A DNA stretch of 64,000 nucleotides from Burkholderiales bacterium GJ-E10 (lineage in GTDB: Bacteria; Pseudomonadota; Gammaproteobacteria; Burkholderiales; Burkholderiaceae_F), in the NCBI GenBank assembly GCA_000828975.1, contig AP014683.1:511520-575519 (forward strand). Direction: 5' to 3'. Shown here piece after piece: positions 26,946 through 37,260 of the stretch. The translations under genes and the position numbers were made by a program. How positions within the stretch are numbered: the first letter of the stretch is position 1; every line of letters begins with the position of its first letter. Under the pieces are notes generated by a model, which saw only the letters and a program-made list of their open reading frames with translations, searched no databases and was not told the origin of the DNA.

Positions 26946-27256
26946 TGCCCAACCCCGAGGCGCAAACCGAGAACATCCGGCCGCTCTACGGCAACGTGGG
27001 CTTGAACGCCCGGCAGATCGAAATCGTCGCGATGGCCACCCCCAAGCGCCAGTACTACGTCGTCCACCCGGAAGGCCGGCGGCTCTTCGACCTGGGCCTG
27101 AGCGCCCCGGAACTTGCGTTCGTGGGTGCAAGCGGCAAGGAAGACATCGCCCGCATTCGCGGCTTGCGGCGGGCGTTGGGCGATGCGTGGCCCGCCCAGT
27201 GGCTGCGCGAGCGCGGCCAAAACCAGGCCGCGCAACTCTGGGAGTCCTACCAATGA
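26946..27256 (+). pseudogene. trbE: TrbE/VirB4 ATPase, C-terminal part
   Basis: Continues the split trbE frame: FLPNPEAQTENIRPLYGNVG, LNARQIEIVAMATPKRQYYV and the C-terminal end ERGQNQAAQLWESYQ. The only start codon available in this part is GTG 26996, which could give an 86-residue fragment. Its stop overlaps trbJ (ATGA). Confidence 0.93.
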
Positions 27257-27963
27257 AGAAACGCAGCCTTGCAATCCCGGCCACCATTGCCGCACTGATC
27301 CTCGCAACGCCCGCGCACGCGGGCGGGGGTGGAATCGGAGCGATCATGGGCGCCACGCTGCCCGAGCAGCTCATCCAGGAAGTGACGCTGGGAAACCAGT
27401 ACGCGCAGGAAGCCACGCAGACCGCGCAGCAGGTCCAGATGCTCTACAACCAGACCCGGAACCTGCAGAGCATCCCGATGATGATGTGGCCCAGCATCAG
27501 CGGCCAGCTCATGAATCTCGTGAACGTGATCGGCAACGCGCAGGGCCTGTCCTACGCCACGACCAATACCGCGGCGGCGGTGCAGGCGCAGTTCGGAACG
27601 CCGACCGGGGTCTTGCCCAACTACGGCAGTAGCCTGCAGCAGTGGACTTCGAACTTCGACAGCCAGATCGCCGGGGTGTTGCAGACCTACCACCTCAACT
27701 CAAGCCAGTTCCAGAACACGCAGATGGCGATGTCCATGATCCAGCAGATGGGGCAGTCGGCCACGGGTCGCCTGCAGGCGCTGCAGGCGGGCAACCAGCT
27801 CGCCGGCGTGACCGCCAACCAGGTCCAGAGCCTGCAGACCGATATCGAGGCGGGCAACCAGGCCGAGCTCAACTTCATGGCGATGCAGGCGCATTCGATG
27901 ACGGATCAGACGAATAGCGTCGAGCCGATTCTCACCGCTCCGACCCAGCCCGGGGCATTCTGA
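27253..27963 (+). CDS. trbJ: TrbJ/VirB5 T4SS protein
   Basis: 236 residues. A signal peptide ending TPAHA precedes a mainly helical, Gln-rich mature part (EVTLGNQYAQEATQTAQQVQ, TANQVQSLQTDIEAGNQAEL), typical of TrbJ/VirB5, a periplasmic minor pilus component. Downstream of the trbE break, so IS66 polarity may reduce its expression. Confidence 0.92.
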   Translation: MKKRSLAIPATIAALILATPAHAGGGGIGAIMGATLPEQLIQEVTLGNQYAQEATQTAQQVQMLYNQTRNLQSIPMMMWPSISGQLMNLVNVIGNAQGLSYATTNTAAAVQAQFGTPTGVLPNYGSSLQQWTSNFDSQIAGVLQTYHLNSSQFQNTQMAMSMIQQMGQSATGRLQALQAGNQLAGVTANQVQSLQTDIEAGNQAELNFMAMQAHSMTDQTNSVEPILTAPTQPGAF

Positions 27964-27968
27964 GGGGA

Positions 27969-29621
27969 ATGCCGATGCGCAACGCGATGAAGGGGGGAGC
28001 GGCCGGGCTTGTGCTGCTTCTGGGCCTCGCGGCGGCGGCGCACGCCGCGCCGGCGGGCGGCCCCGGCGGGTCGGGGTATCTCGATTCCATCAGTTCGGAC
28101 TTCGCCACCGCGACCTCGGGCTGGATGACGACGGCGCAGGGCTATGCCTTCAAGATCTTCACGGCGCTCGCCGCCATGGATCTGTCCTGGTGGGGCATCA
28201 AGCAGGTGCTCAAGAAAAACGACCTCGCCGACTTCGTCGCGGGCGCGGCGCTCAAGGTTGCATCGCTGGGTTTCTTCTACACGCTGCTCACCTTCGCGCC
28301 GACCTGGATGCCGCTCATCCCGCAGAGCTTCATGACGATGGGCGGAGCGATCGGCGGCTCTGCCGCGGCATCGACGCCCTCGGGCGTGATGAGCATGGCC
28401 TTTGCGGTGGTGGACCAGCTCTACACGGTCTACAACAGCGCCCCGGGAGGAATGTTCCATATCGGCTCGAACCTGTTTCTCGCGATTGTCATCGCGGTGA
28501 CCTCGCTGTTCGCCCTGGCCGGGTTCGGGCTGGTCGCGCTGCAGCTTCTCATGACGCTGGTGGAGATGTACCTCGTTGGCGGCGCGGGGCTCGTGATGCT
28601 GGGGTTCACCGGTTCGGGCCTGACCAGCAGCTTCGGCGAAAAGTACATCGGGTATCTCGTGAGCGTGGGCGTCAAGCTCCTCACGATCTACGCCATCATC
28701 GGGCTGGGCGCAAACCTGATCGCCAACGAGATGAGCTACATCTCGTCGTACATCGGCAGCCCCAGCGGGACCATGCCGCCCACCGATCTGCTCAGCGTCG
28801 GGGTCAGCATGATGCTCTACGGCGTGATCGGCATTCAGGTTCCGGGGTTGGCCGGCAGCATGATGAACGGCTCGCCCAGCATGACGCTGGGCAATGTGGC
28901 GGGCGGGGCGGCAGCCCTTGCGGCGCCGGCGGCAGCCGGTGTCATGGCCGCGGGGGCAGCGGGAGCGGCCGCGGTGGGCGGGTACGCCAAGGCGATGCAG
29001 GGGCTCGAGAATCTTGCCGCGCGGGTCGGCGCCGGGGCGGTCTCCAGTGCAAGTCCCGCCGGCGGGATCGGCGGCACGGACAAGCTCGCTCAGTTAGGTT
29101 CGATCACGGGGGCGACGGGCCGCAGTGGCCCTACAGGCGCAATTGTCGGCAGCCAGATCGGGACGTCGGCAGCCCGGCAGGCGGCTGGAGGCGTCGCGAG
29201 TGGATCCGGCAGCGCTTCCGGGGCGGTTTCCCGTACCGCTCAGGTGACGACGGCGATGATGGAGCGCCGGGGTGCAGCCTCACCCGGCGCGGTTCCTCCG
29301 GGCGGGAGCTCAGTGGCCGCGGCGCAGACGGGAACGCCGGCCCGGCAGCTTGCCCAGGGGGGCGCGGCGCCGTCCCCATCCGCCGTCGCGCCGGTTGCCG
29401 CCAATGGCGCGGTCGACGCCCTGGGCGCGCCGGCGGATCCGGCCGGGGCGGCCAGGGACTTCGAGGGCAGGGACCCCGCCGATTTGCTCAAGGGCGCTGC
29501 CGGCGCAATAAAGGATTCCGCCGGCAAGCTGCACGACTTTGCCAAGCACGATCTCAATCGCTTCGAAGGTTCGGGCGGCGGAGGCATCCAGATCCGGCTT
29601 GGCCACCACGAGGGGCATTGA
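27969..29621 (+). CDS. trbL: TrbL/VirB6 inner-membrane T4SS protein
   Basis: 550 residues. An N-terminal signal-like segment, about six membrane helices between residues 50 and 310 (VVDQLYTVYNSAPGG, LVEMYLVGGAGLVMLGFTGS), then a long Ala/Gly/Ser-rich low-complexity tail ending in RIQ-type basic/Gly sequence. This is the P-type TrbL arrangement. Forms part of the inner-membrane channel. Confidence 0.92.
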   Translation: MPMRNAMKGGAAGLVLLLGLAAAAHAAPAGGPGGSGYLDSISSDFATATSGWMTTAQGYAFKIFTALAAMDLSWWGIKQVLKKNDLADFVAGAALKVASLGFFYTLLTFAPTWMPLIPQSFMTMGGAIGGSAAASTPSGVMSMAFAVVDQLYTVYNSAPGGMFHIGSNLFLAIVIAVTSLFALAGFGLVALQLLMTLVEMYLVGGAGLVMLGFTGSGLTSSFGEKYIGYLVSVGVKLLTIYAIIGLGANLIANEMSYISSYIGSPSGTMPPTDLLSVGVSMMLYGVIGIQVPGLAGSMMNGSPSMTLGNVAGGAAALAAPAAAGVMAAGAAGAAAVGGYAKAMQGLENLAARVGAGAVSSASPAGGIGGTDKLAQLGSITGATGRSGPTGAIVGSQIGTSAARQAAGGVASGSGSASGAVSRTAQVTTAMMERRGAASPGAVPPGGSSVAAAQTGTPARQLAQGGAAPSPSAVAPVAANGAVDALGAPADPAGAARDFEGRDPADLLKGAAGAIKDSAGKLHDFAKHDLNRFEGSGGGGIQIRLGHHEGH

Positions 29622-29622
29622 G

Positions 29623-29856
29623 ATGCGAAACCCGCGCCGGGAAGCGGTGCTCGATGCGGTGCGCGCGGAGGTGGACCGGGCGCTGCGCCACGACCGCATG
29701 GCGCTTGCCGCGCTCGCCGGCCAGATCATCGGCGCGGCGTGGTTCGCCGTTCTCTGGCAAAACCACTTCCGGCCCATCTGGACGCTGGCGCCCTGGGGCG
29801 CGTTCTTCGCGCTTTGCCTCGGCGTCATCGTCCGGATCGAGCGCGCGAAGCGATAG
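29623..29856 (+). CDS. small membrane protein after trbL, 77 aa
   Basis: Starts 1 bp after the trbL stop. Basic N-terminal helix (VLDAVRAEVDRALRHDRMAL), a hydrophobic segment (LAGQIIGAAWFAVLW), then APWGAFFALCLGVIVRIERA. Two helices with a short loop. Not recognised; position suggests it is a native trb-operon gene, perhaps holding the place of trbK. Confidence 0.6.
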   Translation: MRNPRREAVLDAVRAEVDRALRHDRMALAALAGQIIGAAWFAVLWQNHFRPIWTLAPWGAFFALCLGVIVRIERAKR

Positions 29857-29861
29857 ATGCA

Positions 29862-30386
29862 ATGCGCGCGCTTCTTCGCTTCGTGCTTCGCCGGGCGGGC
29901 CTCGCCGCGCTGCGCGTGCGGGTCCGGTACAAGCCGCTGAGCGTCGAGCGCCTGCGGGCAGGCCCCGTTCTCGTCTGCGCCAATCACGTGAGCCTCATCG
30001 ACGGCGTGATCGTCGCGCTCGCCAGTCCCGTGCCGCTCGTCTTCGGTGTCGATACGGAGTTCTCGCGCCGCTCGCTCCTCGCCCGCCGCGGCATGGCGGC
30101 GCTGGCAGCGCTCGGGTTCGGCCGCGTCGTCCCGATCGACGCCGGGTCGCCCTTCGGCCTGCGCGCCCTGCGCAAGGCGCTCGATCGCGGCGAGCCCGTC
30201 ATGCTCTTCCCCGAGGGCCGCATCAGCGACACCGGAGCGCCCCTGCCGCCGCGGCCGGGCGTCGATTGGCTGGCGGCGCGCTGTCGCGCGCCGGTGCTTT
30301 GCGTTCGCATCCGCGGCGCCGAGCGCAGCCGGGCGTTTGCCAAGGCGGGCACCGCCTGGTGGCCGCCCATCGAAATCGAGTTTTGA
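29862..30386 (+). CDS. PlsC-like 1-acylglycerol-3-phosphate acyltransferase
   Basis: 174 residues with the PlsC catalytic motif NHVSLIDG (NH-x4-D), the substrate motif FPEGRISDTG and VVPIDAG between them. It transfers an acyl chain to lysophosphatidate or a similar acceptor at the membrane. Shorter than cellular PlsC (about 240) because it lacks an N-terminal membrane helix. Only 5 bp after the preceding gene, so it is co-transcribed with the trb genes; why a conjugation operon carries a lipid acyltransferase is unclear. Confidence 0.8.
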   Translation: MRALLRFVLRRAGLAALRVRVRYKPLSVERLRAGPVLVCANHVSLIDGVIVALASPVPLVFGVDTEFSRRSLLARRGMAALAALGFGRVVPIDAGSPFGLRALRKALDRGEPVMLFPEGRISDTGAPLPPRPGVDWLAARCRAPVLCVRIRGAERSRAFAKAGTAWWPPIEIEF

Positions 30387-30425
30387 GGCCGCTTCAAGCT
30401 ACCATGCCGAAAATTGACGTAAGTG

Positions 30426-30563
30426 GTGCACGTTCCGACGCTTGATGCCAGATACCCCGGCATGACCGCCACGGTGGACATTCACACCGGGCAGCGCCGC
30501 GTAATCGATTTCTTCCTGGATCCCATCGCGAAGTACCTCAGCAACGGATTGCAGGTACGGTAA
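30426..30563 (+). pseudogene. remnant of an HlyD-type membrane fusion protein, C-terminus only
   Basis: In-frame stretch ending at TAA 30563 that reads YPGMTATVDIHTGQRRVIDF then FLDPIAKYLSNGLQVR, the usual last segment of type I secretion adaptor proteins (HlyD/RTX family). No upstream part, no plausible start and no ABC transporter nearby. It looks like a scar from a recombination event at the left edge of the copper module. Confidence 0.65.
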
Positions 30564-30596
30564 GGAGAAAACCCGTGCGCATAAGGACCGCGATCG

Positions 30597-30773
30597 ATGA
30601 CTGACACCCTCCAGCAACGGTTTGCCGCGTTGCGCGCCAAGCGCGCCGCCTACCCGCGATTCCGGCGGGATCTCCTCTGGATTCGGGACATCGGCTTGGT
30701 CGTCGACGCCGGTCTTTGCCTCGGTCTGGCGCTCCTTGCGAGCCCAACGGTGCTCACCGCCCCACCCGAATAG
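30597..30773 (+). CDS. 58-aa putative small membrane protein
   Basis: ATG 30597 to TAG 30773. MTDTLQQRFAALRAKRAAYP is followed by a basic-to-hydrophobic stretch (IGLVVDAGLCLGLALLASPT). One membrane helix. AAGGA lies upstream of the start. Not recognised; could be a relic. Confidence 0.4.
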   Translation: MTDTLQQRFAALRAKRAAYPRFRRDLLWIRDIGLVVDAGLCLGLALLASPTVLTAPPE

Positions 30774-30813
30774 AGGTGGCTGCAAGAAATGCGCTTCTTT
30801 GGAGGATGAATAG

Positions 30814-31278
30814 ATGAGCTTGCGTGCCGTCAAGTCGGCCCTGTCGCCAGCGGCGGGAAAGCTCACCATTGCGTATCTGCTTGTAGCCACCGCCGCGAAC
30901 CTGATGTGGGAAGTCATACAACTGCCGCTGTACACGATCTGGCGGACTGCGACCGCCCAAGAGCTGGCCTACGCGGTGCTGCATTGCACGCTCGGAGACC
31001 TGCTTGTCCTTTCCACAACATTTCTGCTCGGATTGCTGCTGGTAGCAGGTCCCCAGTGGCCCCTTCGGAGCATTGGTCGCGTTGCACTTGCGGTGACTTT
31101 GCTCGGAGCCGGCTATACGACGTACAGCGAATGGAGGAATGTCGAAGTGTTGCGGAACTGGTCTTATGCCGCCTCGATGCCGCTGCTCCCGCTGTTCGGA
31201 ACCGGGCTCGCGCCGTTCACGCAATGGCTGGTTGTTCCTCCGCTATCGCTTTTCACGGCGCGACGGTTCTGCGGCTGA
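30814..31278 (+). CDS. four-helix membrane protein of the copper module
   Basis: 154 residues with four hydrophobic segments. Notable are NLMWEVIQLPLYTIW, HCTLGDLLVL, YTTYSEWRNVEV and the end FGTGLAPFTQWLVVPPL. I recall this type near heavy-metal resistance genes, but no activity is known. It has its own gap upstream and converges on the cytochrome gene. Confidence 0.6.
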   Translation: MSLRAVKSALSPAAGKLTIAYLLVATAANLMWEVIQLPLYTIWRTATAQELAYAVLHCTLGDLLVLSTTFLLGLLLVAGPQWPLRSIGRVALAVTLLGAGYTTYSEWRNVEVLRNWSYAASMPLLPLFGTGLAPFTQWLVVPPLSLFTARRFCG

Positions 31279-31299
31279 TGGCGCGGTACCAGGATCGGA

Positions 31300-32007
31300 T
31301 CAGTTTTCCGCCCTGGCATGTCGCTGCAGGAATTCGGTGATCGCTTTGGTCTCGGCGTCGCCGGGAACGCTCTTGCCCATGGCAAGCATATTGCGTTTCA
31401 TGCGCTCGACGACCTTGGGCCACTGCCGCGCCGTATGCTGCCTCGGATCCGGGAGGGCGTGGCATTGTGAGCACACGCTGCTGAAACTCCGGCCTGCCGG
31501 CTCATGCAAGTCCGGATAGGCCGATCGGTCGATCGGCCTTGTGGCATATTTTTGCAGGTATTCCAGCAACGCCGCCTGTTCAGTCGGGGTTGGTGCTTCG
31601 AGGTGCATCATGCCCTGCATCATCGGCATACCCTGCATCATTTGCATACGGGCGTTCATTCGAGCCAGAACCGCCGGCCACTCGGCCGCGGTATGCAAGC
31701 CCGGTCCGGGCAGGTTGTGACACTGGACGCAGTAGCGTTGCAAAGCCTGCGCGCCGCGCGACCCCGATTCAGGCAGCAGCGCAGGGTCGATTCCCGGCGG
31801 CAGAGATCCGCCCATCATGCGCTGCATCATCCCCTTCATCGCGCTGCTCCCGCCCATCCCTCCACCCATCATTTGTATAGGCATTCCCACCGGCTGTTCC
31901 CACGCTTGCACAGGTACGACCAAGCCGAACGAAACGGCGAAGATGGCTAAGGACCATCCGCATGACCTGCTGCGCATGCCCATCTTGCGTCGACGTCTGC
32001 TTCCCAT
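31300..32007 (-). CDS. Met-rich diheme cytochrome c
   Basis: 235 residues. A signal peptide (AIFAVSFGLVVPVQAW) precedes a Met/Gly-rich segment (MPIQMMGGGMGGSSAM and more), then two similar cytochrome domains with CVQCH (about 95) and CSQCH (about 180), each ending with a W-x-V-x-x-RM segment that may supply the axial Met. Between them lies a second Met cluster (MQMMQGMPMMQGMMH). The Met clusters fit copper(I) binding in the periplasm. Downstream of cusF on the same strand, so probably part of the copper response. Confidence 0.8.
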   Translation of the reverse strand: MGSRRRRKMGMRSRSCGWSLAIFAVSFGLVVPVQAWEQPVGMPIQMMGGGMGGSSAMKGMMQRMMGGSLPPGIDPALLPESGSRGAQALQRYCVQCHNLPGPGLHTAAEWPAVLARMNARMQMMQGMPMMQGMMHLEAPTPTEQAALLEYLQKYATRPIDRSAYPDLHEPAGRSFSSVCSQCHALPDPRQHTARQWPKVVERMKRNMLAMGKSVPGDAETKAITEFLQRHARAEN

Positions 32008-32063
32008 ATCGCCTCCTGCCTCGAAGAATGCGGACGGGGCTTGAGGCCCCTTCCGTCAAGTAT

Positions 32064-32417
32064 TTACCGGACCGCGGTAACGATGTAGTTGCCGCCCTTT
32101 TGGACGAAATCGAAGTCCACCTTTTTCCCCTCGGTAAGTTTGTCGAGGAGCTTTTTGTTCCGGACCGTGAAGGTCATCGTCATCGCCGGCCAGTTCAGGC
32201 TCCTGACGGGGCCGTGCGCAATGGTGACATGTCCGGCGCGCGGATCGATCGCTTTCACGACCCCAGTTGCGTGGTGCAATGCCATCATCGACATCGTGCC
32301 GGCGGACTCCTGGCCCATGTTCATGCCATTCATTCCGTCCATCATTTGCTGTGCGGATGCCGTGTCGAACAGGAAAGGGGTGGCGACGAGAAGGGAAACG
32401 ACCAGGACTTTCTTCAT
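32064..32417 (-). CDS. cusF: periplasmic copper chaperone CusF
   Basis: 117 residues: signal peptide ending ASAQQ, a Met/His-rich linker, then the CusF OB fold with [22 protein letters not shown] and [12 protein letters not shown]. The Trp and Met residues of the last motif and the His bind Cu(I)/Ag(I). Hands metal to the CusCBA pump. ATG overlaps the cusA stop by 4 bp. Confidence 0.93.
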   Translation of the reverse strand: MKKVLVVSLLVATPFLFDTASAQQMMDGMNGMNMGQESAGTMSMMALHHATGVVKAIDPRAGHVTIAHGPVRSLNWPAMTMTFTVRNKKLLDKLTEGKKVDFDFVQKGGNYIVTAVR

Positions 32418-35400
32418 TCAAAACCTCCGTTTGTTGGTTGGGGAAAAGACAAATCGGCTTGATCCGGTTTCGGCGCCGAGCCGGGGATGGAACCGCACCG
32501 CGACCGCCGCAACAGCACGAACGCGGCGGGAATTACGAACATCGATAGCAATGGTGCGGTAATCATGCCGCCCACCATCGGCGCGGCAATGCGCTGCATC
32601 ACTTCCGATCCGGTGCCCGAACCCCACATGATCGGAAACAGGCCCGCCAGGATCACTGCGACGGTCATTGCCTTGGGCCGCACGCGCAGTGCCGCGCCAT
32701 CACGAACCGCATCCAGCAAGTCGTCATACGAGGTTTTTCCTTGCTCGATGCGTTCTTCCAGTGCCTTTTTCAGATATAGCAGCATGATCACGCCGAACTC
32801 TGTTGCCACCCCAGCCAGCGCGATGAACCCCACCGCTGTCGCGACCGACAGGTTGTAGTCCAGCAGCCAAAGCAGCCAGATCCCGCCCACCAACGCGAAC
32901 GGCAGCGCGGCCATGATGAGTAGCGCTTCGTCGAACGCACCGAACGCGAGGTACAGCAATAAGAAGATGATCGTCAGCGTGAACGGCACAACGATTTTCA
33001 TCCGAGCGGTCGCACGCTCCAGGAACTCGAATTGACCGGACCACGAAATCGAATAGCCTGGCGGCAGCTTCACGTTCGCTGCGACCGCCTTTTGCATGTC
33101 GTGCACCGCCGAGCGCAGATCGCGGCCGCGGATGTCCACGTACACCCACCCCGAGAGGCGCGCGTTCTCGCTGCGCAACATGGGCGGGCCGTCCGCGATG
33201 CGGATATCGGCGACATCGGAAAGCACCAGCCGCTGTCCGCGGTCGGTGACGATCGGCAGGGTTCGTAATTTCTCCAAGGAATCGCGGAACTCCCGTGGGT
33301 AGCGAACATTGATCGGGAAGCGCTGCAACCCTTCGACGGTCTCGCCGATGTTCTCGCCGCCGATGGCCGACGAGATCACCGACTGAACATCCGCGATGTT
33401 CAGTCCGAAGCGCGCGGCATCGTCGCGCCGGATGTCGACATCGACGTAGCGCCCACCCGTAAGGCGGTCGGCGAGCGCGCTGGTAACGCCCGGTACACCC
33501 TTGATGGTTTGTTCGATTTCTCCCGTCAGGCGATCGATTGTCGCGATATCGCTTCCGGCAACCTTGACGCCGACGGGGCTCTTGATTCCCGTGGCCAGCA
33601 TGTCGATGCGATTTCGGATCGGGGGCACCCAGATGTTGGTCAGGCCCGGAACCTTGACGATGCGATCCAATTCCGCAACCAGTCGATCGGGGGTCAAGCC
33701 TGGGCGCCACTGCTCCCGTGGTTTGAACCGGATCGTGGTTTCGAACATCTCGAGCGGCGCCGGATCCGTGGCGGTTTCCGCCCGGCCTGCCTTGCCATAG
33801 ACGCTCTCCACTTCCGGGACAGACTTGATCAGCCGGTCGGTCTGCTGCAAGAGTTCCGCGGCTTTGCTGACGGAAATTCCCGGCAAGGCGGAGGGCATGT
33901 AGAGCAGATCGCCTTCGTCGAGCGGCGGCATGAACTCCGCGCCGATATGCCACAGCGGCCATAGACTGACGACGAACAGCAGCCCTGCGATCGCCAGCGT
34001 TGTCTTGGGGGCGCGCAACACGCCGTCGAGCATGGGGCGGTACACCGCAATGAGAAAGCGGTTGACGGGATTGGCCTTCTCATCGGGAATGCGTCCGCGA
34101 ATCAAATAACCCATGAGTACGGGAATCAGGGTAACGGAAAGTCCCGCGGCGGCGGCCATTGCGTACGTTTTGGTATAGGCCAAGGGCGAAAACAAGCGCC
34201 CCTCCTGTGCCTGGAGCGTGAACACGGGGATGAACGACAGCGTGATGATCAGCAGCGAGAAAAACAGGGCCGGCCCGACTTCGCTTGCTGCGTCGCCGAT
34301 CACTGCCCAGCGCGCGACGCCTTCGAGTGTCCGGCCTGGATTCTCGTGACGCCACTGCTCCAGGTGCTTGTGCGCGTTTTCGATCATTACGATCGCAGCA
34401 TCCACCATCGCCCCGATCGCGATTGCGATGCCGCCCAGCGACATGATGTTGGCATTGACCCCCTGGTAGTACATGACGATGAAAGAGACGAGAACTCCCA
34501 AGGGCAACGACACGATTGCCACGAACGCCGAGCGCAGGTGAAACAGGAACACGAAGCACACTGCCGCCACGACTACGAATTCCTCGACCAGCTTGTGCGT
34601 GAGGTTTCCCACCGCGCGCTCGATCAGCCCCGAGCGGTCGTATACCGGCACGATCTCGACACCCCTGGGAAGACTCGCTTGCAGCGTTGCGAGTTTTTCC
34701 TTGACGGCGGTGATGGTCTCGAGGGCGTTTTTCCCCGAACGCATCACGATCACGCCGCCCACGGCTTCCCCGATGCCATCGAGTTCTCCGATCCCGCGGC
34801 GCATCTCCGGTCCCACCTGAATTCGCGCGACGTCTCCGAGCCGAACGGAAACGCCGGCATCGGTCGTCCGTAGTGGAATCCGGCGAAAATCGTCCAGCGA
34901 GCGCAGATAGCCCGATGCGCGCACCATGTATTCGGCCTCGCCGAGTTCCAGCACCGATCCGCCGGCTTCCTGATTGGCCTTCTGGATGGCCTCGATGACC
35001 TTGGTGTGGGGAATGGAGTAGGCCGCCAATTTTTCCGGATCGAGCACGACCTGGTACTGACGCACCATGCCGCCCACCGTGGCAACTTCGGCGACGTTGG
35101 GAACGGTTTTGAGTTCATATTTCAGAAACCAGTCCTGCAGCGCACGCAGTTGGGAGATGTCCTGGGTGCCGCTGCGATCCACGAGCGCGTACTCGTAAAT
35201 CCAGCCAACGCCGGTCGCGTCCGGGCCGATCGAGGTCTTGGCCGTCGCTGGCAGGCGCGACTGCACCTGGTTCAGATACTCCAGAACGCGGGAACGCGCC
35301 CAATACAGGTCCGTGCCGTCCTCGAACAGCACGTAGACGAACGAGTCGCCGAAGAACGAATACCCGCGCACCGTCTTGGCGCCCGGAACCGAGAGCATCG

Positions 35401-35614
35401 CCGTAGTGAGCGGATAGGTGACTTGATTCTCGACGATGCGCGGCGCCTGGCCGGGATACGTTGTACGGATGATCACTTGCACGTCGGATAGGTCCGGCAA
35501 GGCATCCAGCGGGGTTCGGGTCACCGCATAAATGCCCCAGGCGCTTACCATCAGCGTTGCCAGCAACACCAGAAAGCGGTTGCCGATCGACCAGCGGATC
35601 AGGCGCGCGATCAT
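32414..35614 (-). CDS. cusA: RND copper/silver efflux pump CusA
   Basis: 1066 residues, heavy-metal RND transporter of the inner membrane that moves Cu(I)/Ag(I) to the exterior, driven by protons. Features: [20 protein letters not shown] first helix, periplasmic [18 protein letters not shown], the helix 4 region [19 protein letters not shown] with charged residues for proton transfer, and a C-terminal half starting [20 protein letters not shown]. Full length. Overlaps cusB and cusF by 4 bp each. Confidence 0.96.
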   Translation of the reverse strand: MIARLIRWSIGNRFLVLLATLMVSAWGIYAVTRTPLDALPDLSDVQVIIRTTYPGQAPRIVENQVTYPLTTAMLSVPGAKTVRGYSFFGDSFVYVLFEDGTDLYWARSRVLEYLNQVQSRLPATAKTSIGPDATGVGWIYEYALVDRSGTQDISQLRALQDWFLKYELKTVPNVAEVATVGGMVRQYQVVLDPEKLAAYSIPHTKVIEAIQKANQEAGGSVLELGEAEYMVRASGYLRSLDDFRRIPLRTTDAGVSVRLGDVARIQVGPEMRRGIGELDGIGEAVGGVIVMRSGKNALETITAVKEKLATLQASLPRGVEIVPVYDRSGLIERAVGNLTHKLVEEFVVVAAVCFVFLFHLRSAFVAIVSLPLGVLVSFIVMYYQGVNANIMSLGGIAIAIGAMVDAAIVMIENAHKHLEQWRHENPGRTLEGVARWAVIGDAASEVGPALFFSLLIITLSFIPVFTLQAQEGRLFSPLAYTKTYAMAAAAGLSVTLIPVLMGYLIRGRIPDEKANPVNRFLIAVYRPMLDGVLRAPKTTLAIAGLLFVVSLWPLWHIGAEFMPPLDEGDLLYMPSALPGISVSKAAELLQQTDRLIKSVPEVESVYGKAGRAETATDPAPLEMFETTIRFKPREQWRPGLTPDRLVAELDRIVKVPGLTNIWVPPIRNRIDMLATGIKSPVGVKVAGSDIATIDRLTGEIEQTIKGVPGVTSALADRLTGGRYVDVDIRRDDAARFGLNIADVQSVISSAIGGENIGETVEGLQRFPINVRYPREFRDSLEKLRTLPIVTDRGQRLVLSDVADIRIADGPPMLRSENARLSGWVYVDIRGRDLRSAVHDMQKAVAANVKLPPGYSISWSGQFEFLERATARMKIVVPFTLTIIFLLLYLAFGAFDEALLIMAALPFALVGGIWLLWLLDYNLSVATAVGFIALAGVATEFGVIMLLYLKKALEERIEQGKTSYDDLLDAVRDGAALRVRPKAMTVAVILAGLFPIMWGSGTGSEVMQRIAAPMVGGMITAPLLSMFVIPAAFVLLRRSRCGSIPGSAPKPDQADLSFPQPTNGGFE

Positions 35615-37260
35615 GGCTGGCTTCCCGGCCCGGGCGCGGCAGACCCGGCCCGCGGAGTTTGCGGCAGCACGGCCGGTTCGATGCTCGTGAGCTGCGGCAG
35701 GCCATCGGGTCCCATGAAGAACTCGAACCGCACCCGTGTTCCGACCACGACCGCAGGCGGCAGACCCTGAGGCGGTATCTTGAACGCCATCGTCATCGGG
35801 CCCCAGTGCATGGACGCAATCGCTTCATGCGACAGCGTCACCGCATCGCGGCTGATCGCTTCCACCCTGCCTTTGCCCCGGTGATGGGATGCTTTGGGCG
35901 CAACGGCAGCGGTGGAAGGCGGACCGCCCATGCGAGCCTCCACGCCACGCAAACTTGCTTCGGAGTCGATCAAAAATTGCGACGACACGACCACTCGCTG
36001 GCCGGCTTGCAGGCCGCGCCGGATTTGCGTCTGCCCGCCGCTTTCGATCCCGGGTTCGACCTCCACGGGATGGAAGAATCCGTCGTCCCGGGCCAGGATC
36101 ACTACCGCGCGATTTCCGGTCCGGATCACGGCATCGCTGGGAACCAGCAAGGATCTGCCAGCCGGCAGGTCATAGAGCTGCATCGTGACGAACATGCCCG
36201 GCGCCAAGCGGTCGCCCCGATTGCTCAGTTCCATGCGCACTTTGATCGTGTGCGTCGCAGCGTTCACTTGCGGCAAGATGGTCTGTATCCGCCCGTCGAA
36301 CGTCGTCTCGGGAACCGCCGGGCTCCGCGCCCGCACCTTTGCGCCCGCACGAAGCAAGGCAGCCTGACTCTCCGGCACCTCGGCATCGGCCCATACGGTG
36401 GCGAGCCCGTTGATGCGAAACAGGGTCGTCCCCGTGGTTACCGTCATGCCTTCGCGCGCCGCCAACTCCGTCACGACACCGCCGATCGGCGCAGTCAGTG
36501 TCATGACCGGATGCGCTCTGTTCGTCGATTCGACCAGCCTGATCTGCTCGCCCGTCATGCCGACTTGGCGCATGCGCTCTCGGGCTCCCTCCAGAAGCGA
36601 TGCGACATCGGCATTTTGCATACGGCGCAACGCGAGAAATTCCTCTTGCGCCGCCACCCAGTCGGGCACGTACAGGTCGACCAGCGCTTGACCCTTGCGC
36701 ACCGGATCGAGCGCTGCACGCACATACAGGTGTTCGATGTATCCCGTGGCGCGCGCCTGGATGACGATCTGGTCGCGCTCGTTGTATGCAATGTTGCCTT
36801 CGGCCACCACTTGTGGCGTCAATCGGCCTTCCCGGACTTCTGCGGTGCGAATGCCGATGCTCTGCTGCATGCGGGGACTGACGGCGATCTCCTGGCTCTC
36901 GTCGCCGGCCCCGGTGCCGGCGTAGACCGGCACCAGCATCATGTTCATGAACGGTGATTTGCCCGGCGCATTGAACTTTGCGTTGGGCACCATGGGGTCG
37001 TGGTAGTACAGGATCTTGCGGCCGTTGGCGGGGTCGACGTCGCCGGCCTTCAACCCCAATTTCATGTGCCGCAGAGTGGCGTTTTCGCCTTCGGTCGCGC
37101 TCTGTCCATCCCGGCCCGCTGGCGGGATGGGGGCGACGGGCGCGCGCTGCATTCCATGCTCGAAGCCCAGCCTGTATATGCCGAATCCGACCGCGCCAAG
37201 CATTACCGCGCAGATTGCGGCGAGCAGGGCGATACTGGTTTTCTTGTCCTGCGCTGTCAT
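35611..37260 (-). CDS. cusB: membrane fusion protein CusB with C-terminal CusF-like domain
   Basis: 549 residues. N-terminal membrane anchor, a heavy-metal-binding motif with [20 protein letters not shown] and MNMMLVPVY, a periplasmic adaptor (barrel-sandwich and helical hairpin), and an extra C-terminal domain ([34 protein letters not shown]) that repeats the CusF metal site. The fused chaperone plus separate cusF gives two copper-handing domains. Overlaps cusC and cusA. Confidence 0.95.
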   Translation of the reverse strand: MTAQDKKTSIALLAAICAVMLGAVGFGIYRLGFEHGMQRAPVAPIPPAGRDGQSATEGENATLRHMKLGLKAGDVDPANGRKILYYHDPMVPNAKFNAPGKSPFMNMMLVPVYAGTGAGDESQEIAVSPRMQQSIGIRTAEVREGRLTPQVVAEGNIAYNERDQIVIQARATGYIEHLYVRAALDPVRKGQALVDLYVPDWVAAQEEFLALRRMQNADVASLLEGARERMRQVGMTGEQIRLVESTNRAHPVMTLTAPIGGVVTELAAREGMTVTTGTTLFRINGLATVWADAEVPESQAALLRAGAKVRARSPAVPETTFDGRIQTILPQVNAATHTIKVRMELSNRGDRLAPGMFVTMQLYDLPAGRSLLVPSDAVIRTGNRAVVILARDDGFFHPVEVEPGIESGGQTQIRRGLQAGQRVVVSSQFLIDSEASLRGVEARMGGPPSTAAVAPKASHHRGKGRVEAISRDAVTLSHEAIASMHWGPMTMAFKIPPQGLPPAVVVGTRVRFEFFMGPDGLPQLTSIEPAVLPQTPRAGSAAPGPGSQP

